Shown here one piece after another: positions 1-7,547 of a DNA stretch of 10,578 bases. Origin of the DNA: Clostridia bacterium (GTDB lineage: Bacteria > Bacillota > Clostridia > Christensenellales > Borkfalkiaceae); NCBI GenBank assembly GCA_017620875.1, contig JAGAUH010000140.1, positions 1 to 10,578 on the forward strand, given 5' to 3'. The notes below the pieces were generated by a model, which was given only the letters and a program-made list of their open reading frames with translations, made no database searches and was not told where the DNA came from. Every line of letters starts with the position of its first letter. Positions within the stretch are counted from its first letter, which is position 1. The position numbers were made by a program, and so were the translations under genes.

Positions 1-3000
1 ACACCAACAACCGCAACCGAACCAGCCACTATCCCAACGATAGCACCCGTTCCTAATCCGTTATTATCAGACGCTTGGCTTATAGGCGCAATTTTTAAGT
101 ATTTGTAAGAAGATAAATTTTCTTTGTTAAATTCACCCGTTTCGCTACCGTCTTGCATTGCACTAGCAAACGTATTATAGTCGTCAACGTAGTCTACAAG
201 GTTAGGCTCTACTGCAACATATAAGTCGCTATCGTAGTCGTAATAGCAAAACGCCATACCCGCAACTGCAACGGAAATTTCTAACGTGCCACCGCTTATG
301 ATAGGAATTTTATCTTCGTCGCTTTCGCGCCACATATCTACACCAATTCCGTCGGACAATATTTTAAGGTTTCCACCCGACATTTTAAATTCGAACACGT
401 AAGCACTTCCGCTTTCTTCTCCCACGGCACGCAAATCTAAATTACCGCCACTCATTTTAAAATATTTGGTATTAATACAAAGGGTTGACATCAACGCGAT
501 ATTACCGCTCTTAATTTCTAAACTAGAATCGTCCTCGCCATTCGCCCTAATTGCACAGTCGATAGCGCTAACTACAAGAGAACCGTCACCCTTAATTACA
601 ACGTCAGTTTCCCAAATATATATCCCATAAGATCTCATACGCAATCTCGCAACCGTACTACTCGTTACGTTAATTACGTTTTCACCCTTTAGTACGATTG
701 TTAGTTCGTCCAAAGTTACGGGAACTAATATTCCAAATCTAGCACCGCCATCAACAAAACCTGCACCTTCGTACTCGTAGTTGTTTAAGGTTAAAGTATT
801 GGTTGTAGGATCATAAGACACCGTGCCGTCGCCAAGAACGTTTTGACAGTTTGTTTCGTTTATCATAACGCCGTTGTCGTTGCTATCTGCAATAAGGATA
901 CCATAACTAATTTCAACGGTAATTTTCACGTATTTATACAATACTATATCAAGTTCTATTTCCGAAGCGTTACTACCGTCTTCGTTTTCACTTCCTATTT
1001 CAATAGCCTCGCCATTGATATAAGGCCAAACAGAAGTATGAGCACCTTCTATAAATTTTACAAAAGAGCCACCCGCTTGCTTTACCGAAATCTCTATCGT
1101 ACCACCGCTTATATAAAAGTCTTCGCCATATTCCATATAAACGCCTTCGCCGTCGGAATTAATCTTTAAGTATCCTGCGCTCATTATAAAGTTAACCAAA
1201 TGTAAAGCGCACGCACCTTCTCCGGTTGCATTTACCATAAGAGTTCCGCCTGCCATTAAGAAATCGTCTGCAAAAAAGGCACTTGAATATTCTTCAACGA
1301 CTGAATTAGTCGTCAAATTTCCGCCTTTCATTTTAAACCCACAAGTAATTATTGCGTTTGGTGCATTTACGGTAATAGTGCCACCTTTAACCGTAAGAGT
1401 TGACTCGTCTATAACAATACCCGCACCCGTTGCAGTGATTGCAAGAGAGCCATCACCCGTAAATATTAAGTTGCCCGTACCACTTGAAACAATGCCCGCA
1501 CTGTATTCGCTAGTTACTTTTATCGTGTTTTGACCAACTAAATTAATCGTTAAGTCTTTATTTATATCGCAACTAATTGCAACGTCGTCAAAACCTTCTC
1601 CCTCGTAAGAGTATCCGTTTAAGGTTAAGGTATTGGTTTCGGGATTAAAAGAAACTTTACCGTTACCAAGCGGGTTTTGGTAGTTTTCGGGAGTGATTAA
1701 AACTTCAACCGTTGTACTTCCGTTTACACCGGCAATAGTTATCCCGTAGTTAGGGACAATAATAAACTCGTAATAAACCACCGCGTAGCCTACGCCCTCT
1801 ATTAAGGTTTCAAACACGCCCGGCTTACCATTTATAGTTACGTCTGCAGAAGTAATAGAATTTGCAAAAGCAAAGCCCGCACTAGGAGCAAGCACAATAC
1901 CTACTCTATATTTTACGTTATATTCTAAAACGTCTCCGTCCGAGTTATAATCTACCCACTCGGTAGCATCAAATTTTTCAAAACTTCTGCCTACCATTTT
2001 ATATTCGCCACCATAATAAAGCCTATCTGGGGTAAATTGCATATCGTCAGAAGTTCCGCCAACCTTAGGAAGATCTACACCCCTAATCTCGATAGAAGTA
2101 ATAGGCGGCGCGGTATAAGTAAACTCTACGCATACCTTAATTGCAGAAGTAAACGCGTCTATTTTTTTGATACTTCCCACCAATCCCGCTTGATTGTTTA
2201 TTAAAACCTCGTTATTGGTAATATCTTCCGAAAAGGTGTATCCGTCGTTAGGAACAAGCGACATTTCGTATTTGTACTTAACGCCATATTGCACCACTAA
2301 TTCACTTTCTTCAACTACGTCCCAATTCTCGCCGATATATTCGTAGACACAAATATCATCCATTACGTAATTACCGCCATATCCATAAGACTCAGGATTA
2401 AACGAAATAACGCCGTAACCTTCGCCAACCGCTGGCAAAACCACGTTAGAAACGGAAACGCTTTCTATTACGGTTTTTGCAGGCGGAGCAAGTCTAAGAT
2501 ATTTATAATCACTAATTTTACTAGTATCAAAGGTTGTAATAGTGTCTTGATTATAGGTTGTAGGATTTGAGCCGTCTTCGTTTTTACTAACGGTTAACGT
2601 ATAGCCACCATCATAGTTACTGATATTAGGTATTTCATCTAATGCGTTTTGTGGGCTTGATATCTTAAGAGCACCGTAATTAATGATAAGGTCGGAAATT
2701 GAATAAAAAGTTTCTACGTAAATATCTCCGCCATTGACGATAATTGCTTGTTCGTCTACTCCATCATCGTCGTTATCGTAAGAAACGATAGCACGAGCGT
2801 TACCCGTGGATTTTACGTAAACTTTACCAAGGGACTTATCAAAAATAATTTCGTTATTAGAATATAAACAACCGCAGTTGTCCCCTTCGATAGTGAGAGT
2901 GCCCATAGGAGCGATTGTGAGTGTCCCTACCGAGTAGATACCCATATTGTAACTTTGCGTTTGTTTTAAAATATTTTCGCCACTACCGGAAACGTGTAGA

Positions 3001-3338
3001 GTACCGGTAGAATAAACAAGAGCATATTTTCCACTTGAATATTCGTAGCCTTTGCCTTGATAAGTGTAGTCTACAAGAACAAGCGTTCCGTCTTCAGTAT
3101 ACCAAGCAAAACCAGTTGTGTCTTCCGCAGGTTCACCTGTAGTTGCCGTGGTTTCGCCGTTCTTTACGTACTGACCTAAACCTAATTCTACACCGCCAAC
3201 GTAAATAGTTTCAGCGTGTACTTTTGTAGGATCAGTAGCAACAGCATTTACCTTTAGTGACGTAATTGCAAACGCACTGCAAATAAGCGCAAATGCAATT
3301 AAGAAAACCATCAACAAACTTTTCGATTTTGTTTTCAT
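1..3338 (-). CDS. Large secreted surface protein with three beta-helix-like carbohydrate-binding-type modules and a C-terminal membrane anchor (3' end beyond window)
   Basis: The frame is open from ATG 3336-3338 to the window edge, giving 1112 complete residues without a stop. Residues 1-32 look like a Sec signal peptide (MKTKSKS, then a hydrophobic run ending in KVNA). Three related modules follow at about 43-285, 531-808 and 812-1085. Modules two and three open with NPLGNGKVSFNPETNTLTLN and NVLGDGTVSYDPTTNTLTLN; boundaries carry YKYLRLAP, YKYVKIT and YKYLKIAP. Inside are rungs such as FKMSGGNL every 20-28 residues, typical of a right-handed parallel beta-helix. Between modules one and two lie two related Ig-like units (about 287-412 and 413-528, each with a GYTF or GFAF element). 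The last visible residues, GTGAIVGIVAGSVAVVGV, look like the start of a single C-terminal membrane helix. Similar modules in Clostridia are often annotated carbohydrate-binding (Cthe_2159-like); the ligand here is unknown. Third gene of the operon; AAGGAG lies 8 nt before the start. Confidence 0.88.
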   Translation of the reverse strand, partial: MKTKSKSLLMVFLIAFALICSAFAITSLKVNAVATDPTKVHAETIYVGGVELGLGQYVKNGETTATTGEPAEDTTGFAWYTEDGTLVLVDYTYQGKGYEYSSGKYALVYSTGTLHVSGSGENILKQTQSYNMGIYSVGTLTIAPMGTLTIEGDNCGCLYSNNEIIFDKSLGKVYVKSTGNARAIVSYDNDDDGVDEQAIIVNGGDIYVETFYSISDLIINYGALKISSPQNALDEIPNISNYDGGYTLTVSKNEDGSNPTTYNQDTITTFDTSKISDYKYLRLAPPAKTVIESVSVSNVVLPAVGEGYGVISFNPESYGYGGNYVMDDICVYEYIGENWDVVEESELVVQYGVKYKYEMSLVPNDGYTFSEDITNNEVLINNQAGLVGSIKKIDAFTSAIKVCVEFTYTAPPITSIEIRGVDLPKVGGTSDDMQFTPDRLYYGGEYKMVGRSFEKFDATEWVDYNSDGDVLEYNVKYRVGIVLAPSAGFAFANSITSADVTINGKPGVFETLIEGVGYAVVYYEFIIVPNYGITIAGVNGSTTVEVLITPENYQNPLGNGKVSFNPETNTLTLNGYSYEGEGFDDVAISCDINKDLTINLVGQNTIKVTSEYSAGIVSSGTGNLIFTGDGSLAITATGAGIVIDESTLTVKGGTITVNAPNAIITCGFKMKGGNLTTNSVVEEYSSAFFADDFLMAGGTLMVNATGEGACALHLVNFIMSAGYLKINSDGEGVYMEYGEDFYISGGTIEISVKQAGGSFVKFIEGAHTSVWPYINGEAIEIGSENEDGSNASEIELDIVLYKYVKITVEISYGILIADSNDNGVMINETNCQNVLGDGTVSYDPTTNTLTLNNYEYEGAGFVDGGARFGILVPVTLDELTIVLKGENVINVTSSTVARLRMRSYGIYIWETDVVIKGDGSLVVSAIDCAIRANGEDDSSLEIKSGNIALMSTLCINTKYFKMSGGNLDLRAVGEESGSAYVFEFKMSGGNLKILSDGIGVDMWRESDEDKIPIISGGTLEISVAVAGMAFCYYDYDSDLYVAVEPNLVDYVDDYNTFASAMQDGSETGEFNKENLSSYKYLKIAPISQASDNNGLGTGAIVGIVAGSVAVVG

Positions 3339-3354
3339 TTTATCTTCTCCTTTT
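3334..3354 (-). promoter_or_regulatory. Translation start region shared with the upstream surface-protein gene (copy 1)
   Basis: These 21 bases span the first codons, an 8-nt spacer (AAGATAAA) and the AAGGAG ribosome site of the beta-helix protein gene. They are identical to 6899-6919 at the start of the neighbouring lipoprotein gene. The sequence is seen directly; whether it reflects duplication or a shared translational control is open. Confidence 0.7.
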
Positions 3355-3432
3355 TATTTTTGTTACCCTTGCCCAAAGGACAAGGGAAACGTTTATACTT
3401 TTAGTTTCATTTTAAACGTTATGCCTATTTTT
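3339..3432 (-). other. Intercistronic leader with two inverted repeats
   Basis: This 94-bp gap separates the two large surface-protein genes. Read on the minus strand it holds first an inverted repeat AACGTTTA/TAAACGTT (3388-3395 and 3413-3420, 17-nt loop), then a compact hairpin at 3366-3386: CCCTTGTCC, loop TTT, GGGCAAGGG, which pairs over nine positions with one G-U wobble. The compact hairpin is not followed by a T-run but by an A-rich stretch and the AAGGAG ribosome site, so it does not look like a full terminator. It may protect or separate the two messages, or tune expression of the downstream gene; that role is inference. No convincing internal promoter was found. Confidence 0.5.
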
Positions 3433-6400
3433 TTACCAAACTGAAACGTATAACTTGATTGTTAGCGTACCGTATTTTACCACGATATTATACCAACCGA
3501 TTTCTGGCTTGTAAGCGCCAAGTTCTATTATCAAATCGTTAGCGGAAACTTCTGTTATATTTCCGTTGCTATTAGTTGTGATAAGAGTTACGTCCTCAAA
3601 TATCTTTGCCAAATTTTCCACGTATTCGCTACCAATTTCAACTTCGATACTACCTGTGCAAACATAGCAACCAAGTTCTTCGTCGTAATAAGTGTCAGGC
3701 TCGATATTAATATACGACACTCCGTTTTCGGTAACAAAGTCGGTTTCGTAAACTTCTATACCAACGGTTGCATAGCCGTACTTTACAAGTATTCTCTTTG
3801 CCCCGTCTACGGTAACGGCAACGTTTTTATCGGTACTAAAAATCTTCCATACTCTATCTTCTAAATCGTACTCGTACCAACCAAGGAACACACGCATTGC
3901 GTTGTTTTCGTATTCTACCGCTTTAAGAATAACGATAGAGCCGTCTTCAAAGTACTGATTCATAATGCTTGTTTCTTCGCCATCGTACTCAAATCTTCCG
4001 CCTTCGGCACGAACGTTTAAGCAATACGTGCGTTTATACACGTTTACGGTCAATGTGGTTTTTAGGTTACTATCCGTATGCGTATAAACCAAGGTATAAG
4101 TTCCAAAAACAAGGTTAGAAACGTTTAAACCACCATAATCGATAGAATATTCGTCTTGGTTAAGAGCAACGCTTCCCGCCATACTTTCTGCTAAAACTAT
4201 AACGTTTGAAAGATCTAACCCATCGCCTTCGGTTGCGTCGATATAACAATTTCCGTAATTGTCCATAAAAGCACCTTCTAGCGAAATGGAAGTAACGGGA
4301 GCATCAAACTTTGCCACAAGCTCAACGTCTTTATCAATTACAAAAGTGTACTCGGCTTTCGCACTTACAAAAACGTATTCTTCTTGACCAACCACTTCAT
4401 ACCAACCCATAAACGTAAACCCTTCGTTTGCAATAGCCTTTATAGTAACAGATTCTCCTTGCACGTAATTTCCAACGGCTTCTGCAGTAATCTCATTTTC
4501 GAAAATAAGTTTACCAAAGTTTGAACTAGAAGGATGAGCAACAAACGAATAGTCTTCTTCCCATACGTAAACTGTTACGGAATATTTTACGTCTGGGTTT
4601 TCGTTATAAGTATAGGTTATAACGTACTTGCCAACAACGGGATTATTTACGTCTAAACCTCCAAAATCTACACTGTATTCGCTCTCGGAAAGCACCTTGT
4701 TAGTGCCAAGCGCACCAAAGCCGCGTACTATAAACTCTCTTGTATCCATCCAGAATTTTTCGATATTAATTCTAGTAGGATCACCTTCGTATCCAAGCAC
4801 GTAAAGACGGGTGATTTTAGGCTCAATCTTTGCACGAATACTAACATCTTCCATTGCGGTATGAACGTAGGTTCTATCTGCAGAAAGCAACGTCTCAGAA
4901 CTAGTTGCTTCGCTCGCACCATTCACAACGCTATACCAACCAAGGAATTCGTATTCAGTTTCCGAACGAAGTTCTACCGTAAGGGTAATTTGATCCCCCA
5001 CGTTGTACTGAGAAAACGCAAGTTCAGAAGCAAGTCTTCCGCCCGCATCTACAGAAACGTCTACGTTTATTGCTCCCCCCTCGCCAAACACTTGAATAAT
5101 ATGAGTCGCCTTAATGCTTGGATTTGCTTTATAAGTAAACGTTACCACGTAAACACCCGCAACGAGATTATTTGCATTAAATCCACCATCATCTATAATA
5201 TAGTCGTCAAGGGTGAGATATTCGGGTTCTCCTTTTATTATTGCACATACCCCTATTTGCTCAAGATCAAACACTCTATTTTCTACAGGTAAATAAATAC
5301 CCGTTACACCACTAATGGTATCAAAGCCCGAATTTGCACCATCAAGAATTATTTCGCTTGCAACGTATTCAAATTCGCACCAAACAACAGTTTCTTTATT
5401 AAATTCGAACGTACACGTAACGTCTTTACTTATTAGCGTGTTGTTGTTACCATCAAGCAAATACCAACCCTTAAACAACGTGTGTTCGTCGCTTTTTGCA
5501 GTAAGCGTAATCTTTCCGTACCCGTTTCTAAACTTGTTAGTGTATCGACTGCCGATATCCGCCCCGTCTAATAACATAGTACCGTTATTTACCCAAGCGG
5601 TAAAAGTAGTACTCTCACCAAGCACCTTTACCGTAATGGTTTTACAAATTTCCGGATTAGATGCTAAACAATATTTAACGGCATATTCGCCGGGTTTTTC
5701 CCAATCGATTTCGTTTTCACAATCACCTTCGATAAAGTACAAACCATTTTCAATTACGTTTACACCTTCTACAGATATACCCTTTCTTTGCTCTTTGCTA
5801 AAATCAGGTATAAATGCAGCTAACGTTGCGTCGGTCATTTTAAAACTTAATTCTTCATTTTTATAGCCATATAGCGCAACGAACTTGTTTCTCTTATTTT
5901 TAATAAGTTCGTAAGTTTCGGTTGTAATAACGCTATCGGAAAGTTCCGCCTGAATAACGTTACCATGCTCATCCTTTATTCTAATATTTCCATTACTTGA
6001 AAAATAATCTAAAATTCCCGCAACGAGATAATAATTGTTTGCAGGGCTCTCATGATAAAATTGCTCAATGGTTATAGTTTCCACACCTTTTACAAGGTCA
6101 AGGTCGTACACAAAGGTATCATCAAAATAAGTAAGCGACAATTCGGTTATAATAGGCTTGAATACCGCCGTTATAGAAACGTCTTCGGTTGTTACCGTAT
6201 ACGTAAACTCGTTTTCGTGTACCGTATTACAACGTTCACCTTGAATAAACCAACAGTATAGCTCGTAACCTTCGTCAGCATCGGCTTTAAGCAAAATTGT
6301 ACTTCCAACTTCCGAGCCGTCTTTATAAAGTTCGTTTATCGGCTCGCCGTTTACCGATATCGTTCCGTTGGTAATAGTATTAGTATCAATCGTTATGGTA

Positions 6401-6903
6401 CTATACGTTGCGAGAGTATAAGTCATAACGTTGTAAGTAGGGGTAAACACATAACAAGAGAATCCGTCCGTTTCAAAAGTTATTTTACCATTTTTGTAGG
6501 TAGACGGAATAGATTCCACCGCTCCATTATCTTTTACGTGATAAACGTTATAACCCGTTGCCTTTTCGTCTACAGGTGCAGGCACGCTAACTTTTACGTC
6601 TCCGTTAGGTTGAACCTCAGAACCCCCTTTAGTTACGAAAATATCGTATACGTAAGTTTTTGTGGTATCATCTAACGCAATACCACAATCTTCAAGAAGA
6701 TCAAAAATCTCGTCCGCCTGATCTTCGGTTAGAATTTCAAAATTTAGTTCGGAACCCTTTTCAAAGCCACCACCTTCAATAAAGATTCCAAATTCGTTTT
6801 GCAATTCTTCTAGCGTGGTAACCTTATTACACGCCGTAAAGGTAAAAGCAAAAACAGTAATCAAAAAAACAAATATTGTTACCAATAAGCACTTTTTCTT
6901 CAT
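3433..6903 (-). CDS. Giant surface lipoprotein with five InlB-like (GWY) repeats alternating with Ig-like domains
   Basis: The 1156-residue product begins with a lipoprotein signal; lipobox FTAC puts the lipidated cysteine at 25, so it should be anchored outside the membrane. Residues about 101-155 match a segment common in Firmicutes surface proteins (VYHVKDNG, then GKITFETDGFSCYVF). Five repeat units follow, each with a divergent InlB B-type repeat marked by CWF 217-219, GWY 479-481, GWY 655-657, GWY 833-835 and GWY 1008-1010; the last three intervals are 176, 178 and 175 residues. Each is followed by an Ig-like stretch with motifs such as DYGGLNVSN and DFGGLDVNNP ending in a TYTYNENP-like strand. 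No catalytic motif is visible, so an adhesin or structural role is the likeliest, by inference. The start is fixed by ATG with AAGGAG 8 nt upstream. The gene lies 14 bp after the 145-residue protein, so translation is probably coupled. Confidence 0.92.
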   Translation of the reverse strand: MKKKCLLVTIFVFLITVFAFTFTACNKVTTLEELQNEFGIFIEGGGFEKGSELNFEILTEDQADEIFDLLEDCGIALDDTTKTYVYDIFVTKGGSEVQPNGDVKVSVPAPVDEKATGYNVYHVKDNGAVESIPSTYKNGKITFETDGFSCYVFTPTYNVMTYTLATYSTITIDTNTITNGTISVNGEPINELYKDGSEVGSTILLKADADEGYELYCWFIQGERCNTVHENEFTYTVTTEDVSITAVFKPIITELSLTYFDDTFVYDLDLVKGVETITIEQFYHESPANNYYLVAGILDYFSSNGNIRIKDEHGNVIQAELSDSVITTETYELIKNKRNKFVALYGYKNEELSFKMTDATLAAFIPDFSKEQRKGISVEGVNVIENGLYFIEGDCENEIDWEKPGEYAVKYCLASNPEICKTITVKVLGESTTFTAWVNNGTMLLDGADIGSRYTNKFRNGYGKITLTAKSDEHTLFKGWYLLDGNNNTLISKDVTCTFEFNKETVVWCEFEYVASEIILDGANSGFDTISGVTGIYLPVENRVFDLEQIGVCAIIKGEPEYLTLDDYIIDDGGFNANNLVAGVYVVTFTYKANPSIKATHIIQVFGEGGAINVDVSVDAGGRLASELAFSQYNVGDQITLTVELRSETEYEFLGWYSVVNGASEATSSETLLSADRTYVHTAMEDVSIRAKIEPKITRLYVLGYEGDPTRINIEKFWMDTREFIVRGFGALGTNKVLSESEYSVDFGGLDVNNPVVGKYVITYTYNENPDVKYSVTVYVWEEDYSFVAHPSSSNFGKLIFENEITAEAVGNYVQGESVTIKAIANEGFTFMGWYEVVGQEEYVFVSAKAEYTFVIDKDVELVAKFDAPVTSISLEGAFMDNYGNCYIDATEGDGLDLSNVIVLAESMAGSVALNQDEYSIDYGGLNVSNLVFGTYTLVYTHTDSNLKTTLTVNVYKRTYCLNVRAEGGRFEYDGEETSIMNQYFEDGSIVILKAVEYENNAMRVFLGWYEYDLEDRVWKIFSTDKNVAVTVDGAKRILVKYGYATVGIEVYETDFVTENGVSYINIEPDTYYDEELGCYVCTGSIEVEIGSEYVENLAKIFEDVTLITTNSNGNITEVSANDLIIELGAYKPEIGWYNIVVKYGTLTIKLYVSVW

Positions 6904-6919
6904 TTTATCTTCTCCTTTT
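6899..6919 (-). promoter_or_regulatory. Translation start region shared with the downstream surface-protein gene (copy 2)
   Basis: Identical over 21 bases to 3334-3354: AAGGAG at 6912-6917, spacer AAGATAAA, then the start codon. The first base of the ribosome site region overlaps the TAA stop (6918-6920) of the preceding small gene, which suggests that ribosomes finishing the small gene restart here. Confidence 0.7.
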
Positions 6920-7355
6920 ACACGGCTTTATCCGTGTTTTTTAATTTTATTTTTTCTAAAATTTCGACGAAAGGTAATTTTCCGCCTACTGTTTTGCGAT
7001 AAACTTCGTCAGAGTTTACCAAAATTTGCCCCGGCAAGAATAAAGACTCGCCGTTTTTACCTACAAACTCGATATTAAAATACCATAGGGCGTCTTTTCG
7101 ACCTTTTGTTCTCGTAGGGCAATAAAAACAAATTTTTCTATCTTGCATGTTTATTTCTAGACAACTACTTTCTTGGCATCCAACGAAAACGTTTTTACCA
7201 AATATTGGCATTGTACTATCAAAATACACCGTGTATATATCTCTAGGCGCATTGATAAACAAATATTCGGTAGTAGAATCTTTGTCGATAACTTTTTCGT
7301 GCCCTTTTACGATAGGTACTTCTATCTCGTTAAACTGTAATCTTTTTACTACCAT
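6918..7355 (-). CDS. 145-residue protein of unknown function, first gene of the surface-protein operon
   Basis: I do not recognise this family. The product has no signal peptide and no membrane segment, so it should stay in the cytoplasm. It looks mixed, mostly beta-rich, with two pairs of cysteines (60 and 65; 76 and 79, the latter in KICFYCP) that could bind a metal or be coincidental, a conserved-looking middle (KDALWYFNIEFVG, 87-99) followed by FLPGQ, and a lysine-rich tail (EILEKIKLKNTDK). The ATG at 7353-7355 is supported by AAGGAGG with a 7-nt spacer, and it sits about 26 nt after the expected transcription start, which makes it the lead gene of the operon. Its TAA stop is 14 bp from the lipoprotein start. 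A role in expression, export or assembly of the two surface proteins is possible but is only inferred from position. Confidence 0.82.
   Translation of the reverse strand: MVVKRLQFNEIEVPIVKGHEKVIDKDSTTEYLFINAPRDIYTVYFDSTMPIFGKNVFVGCQESSCLEINMQDRKICFYCPTRTKGRKDALWYFNIEFVGKNGESLFLPGQILVNSDEVYRKTVGGKLPFVEILEKIKLKNTDKAV
6920..6937 (-). other. Small hairpin at the gene junction, next to the ribosome binding site
   Basis: ACACGG and CCGTGT pair around a 6-nt loop. On the transcribed strand the stem covers the last codons of the small protein gene and ends right before the AAGGAG of the lipoprotein gene. Ribosomes translating the small gene would melt it. The stem is only 6 bp, so its importance is uncertain. 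Confidence 0.35.
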
Positions 7356-7388
7356 AAACCCTCCTCCTTTTCGTTAGTTATCCCTTGT

Positions 7389-7417
7389 ATTATATTTATC
7401 TATAATAATTATATCAA
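7389..7417 (-). promoter_or_regulatory. Sigma-A promoter of the three-gene surface-protein operon
   Basis: On the minus strand TTGATA (7412-7417) and a perfect TATAAT (7389-7394) are separated by exactly 17 bp. Expected start of transcription is near 7382, about 26 nt before the ATG at 7355. An A/T-rich stretch (7418-7432) just upstream of the -35 resembles an UP element. No other promoter of similar quality lies in this gap. Confidence 0.8.
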
Positions 7418-7446
7418 ATATAAAAATATTTGCGCCTACCCGTAAG

Positions 7447-7479
7447 GTATAGGTTTAGTATAGGTTAGGTATAGGTTTT
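7447..7479 (-). repeat. Three 11-bp direct repeats, candidate activator binding site
   Basis: GTATAGGTT on the plus strand (AACCTATAC on the minus strand) occurs at 7447-7455, 7458-7466 and 7469-7477, exactly 11 bp apart, about one helical turn. The array lies 29 bp upstream of the -35 box of the operon promoter, roughly -65 to -95 from the predicted start, where transcription activators commonly bind. Tandem direct repeats at 11-bp period are typical of sites for cooperative DNA-binding regulators. The neighbouring LuxR-type regulator is the obvious candidate, by inference only. Confidence 0.7.
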
Positions 7480-7503
7480 TGTTAATTTTAAATAAAAAAA
7501 GGC

Positions 7504-7536
7504 AAAAAAAAGACGATAGTACCTTGTACTACCGTC
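7504..7536 (-). terminator. Intrinsic terminator of the LuxR-type regulator gene
   Basis: Minus strand: GACGGTAGTAC, loop AAG, GTACTATCGTC gives an 11-bp stem with one G-T wobble, followed by eight T. It begins 11 bp after the TAA stop of the regulator gene and insulates that gene from the operon downstream. Confidence 0.92.
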
Positions 7537-7547
7537 AAAATTAAGTT

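Noticed and set aside
843..1169. Open frame of 108 codons on the plus strand
   Set aside because: It lies antisense within the beta-helix protein gene, has no ribosome site, and its product has a biased, shadow-like composition.
3339..3432. Internal promoter before the beta-helix protein gene (TATAAA near 3393-3398)
   Set aside because: No acceptable -35 element stands at the right distance.
4728..4922. Minus-strand 64-codon frame
   Set aside because: It is out of frame inside the large lipoprotein gene and has no ribosome site.
4861..5866. Two plus-strand open frames (4861-5292 and 5315-5866)
   Set aside because: Both run antisense to the well-supported repeat lipoprotein, lack ribosome sites and show no domain features.
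6920..6945. Plus-strand intrinsic terminator (6-bp stem followed by T-run)
   Set aside because: No plus-strand gene precedes it, the stem is short and most of it is within coding sequence.
6815..7377. Plus-strand frames 6815-7078 and 7147-7377
   Set aside because: They are shadows of the lipoprotein start and the small protein gene; the latter also overlaps the operon's leader and ribosome site.
7447..7479. Possible CRISPR or microsatellite
   Set aside because: Units are only 9-11 bp with no spacers, and the placement upstream of a promoter fits a protein binding site better.
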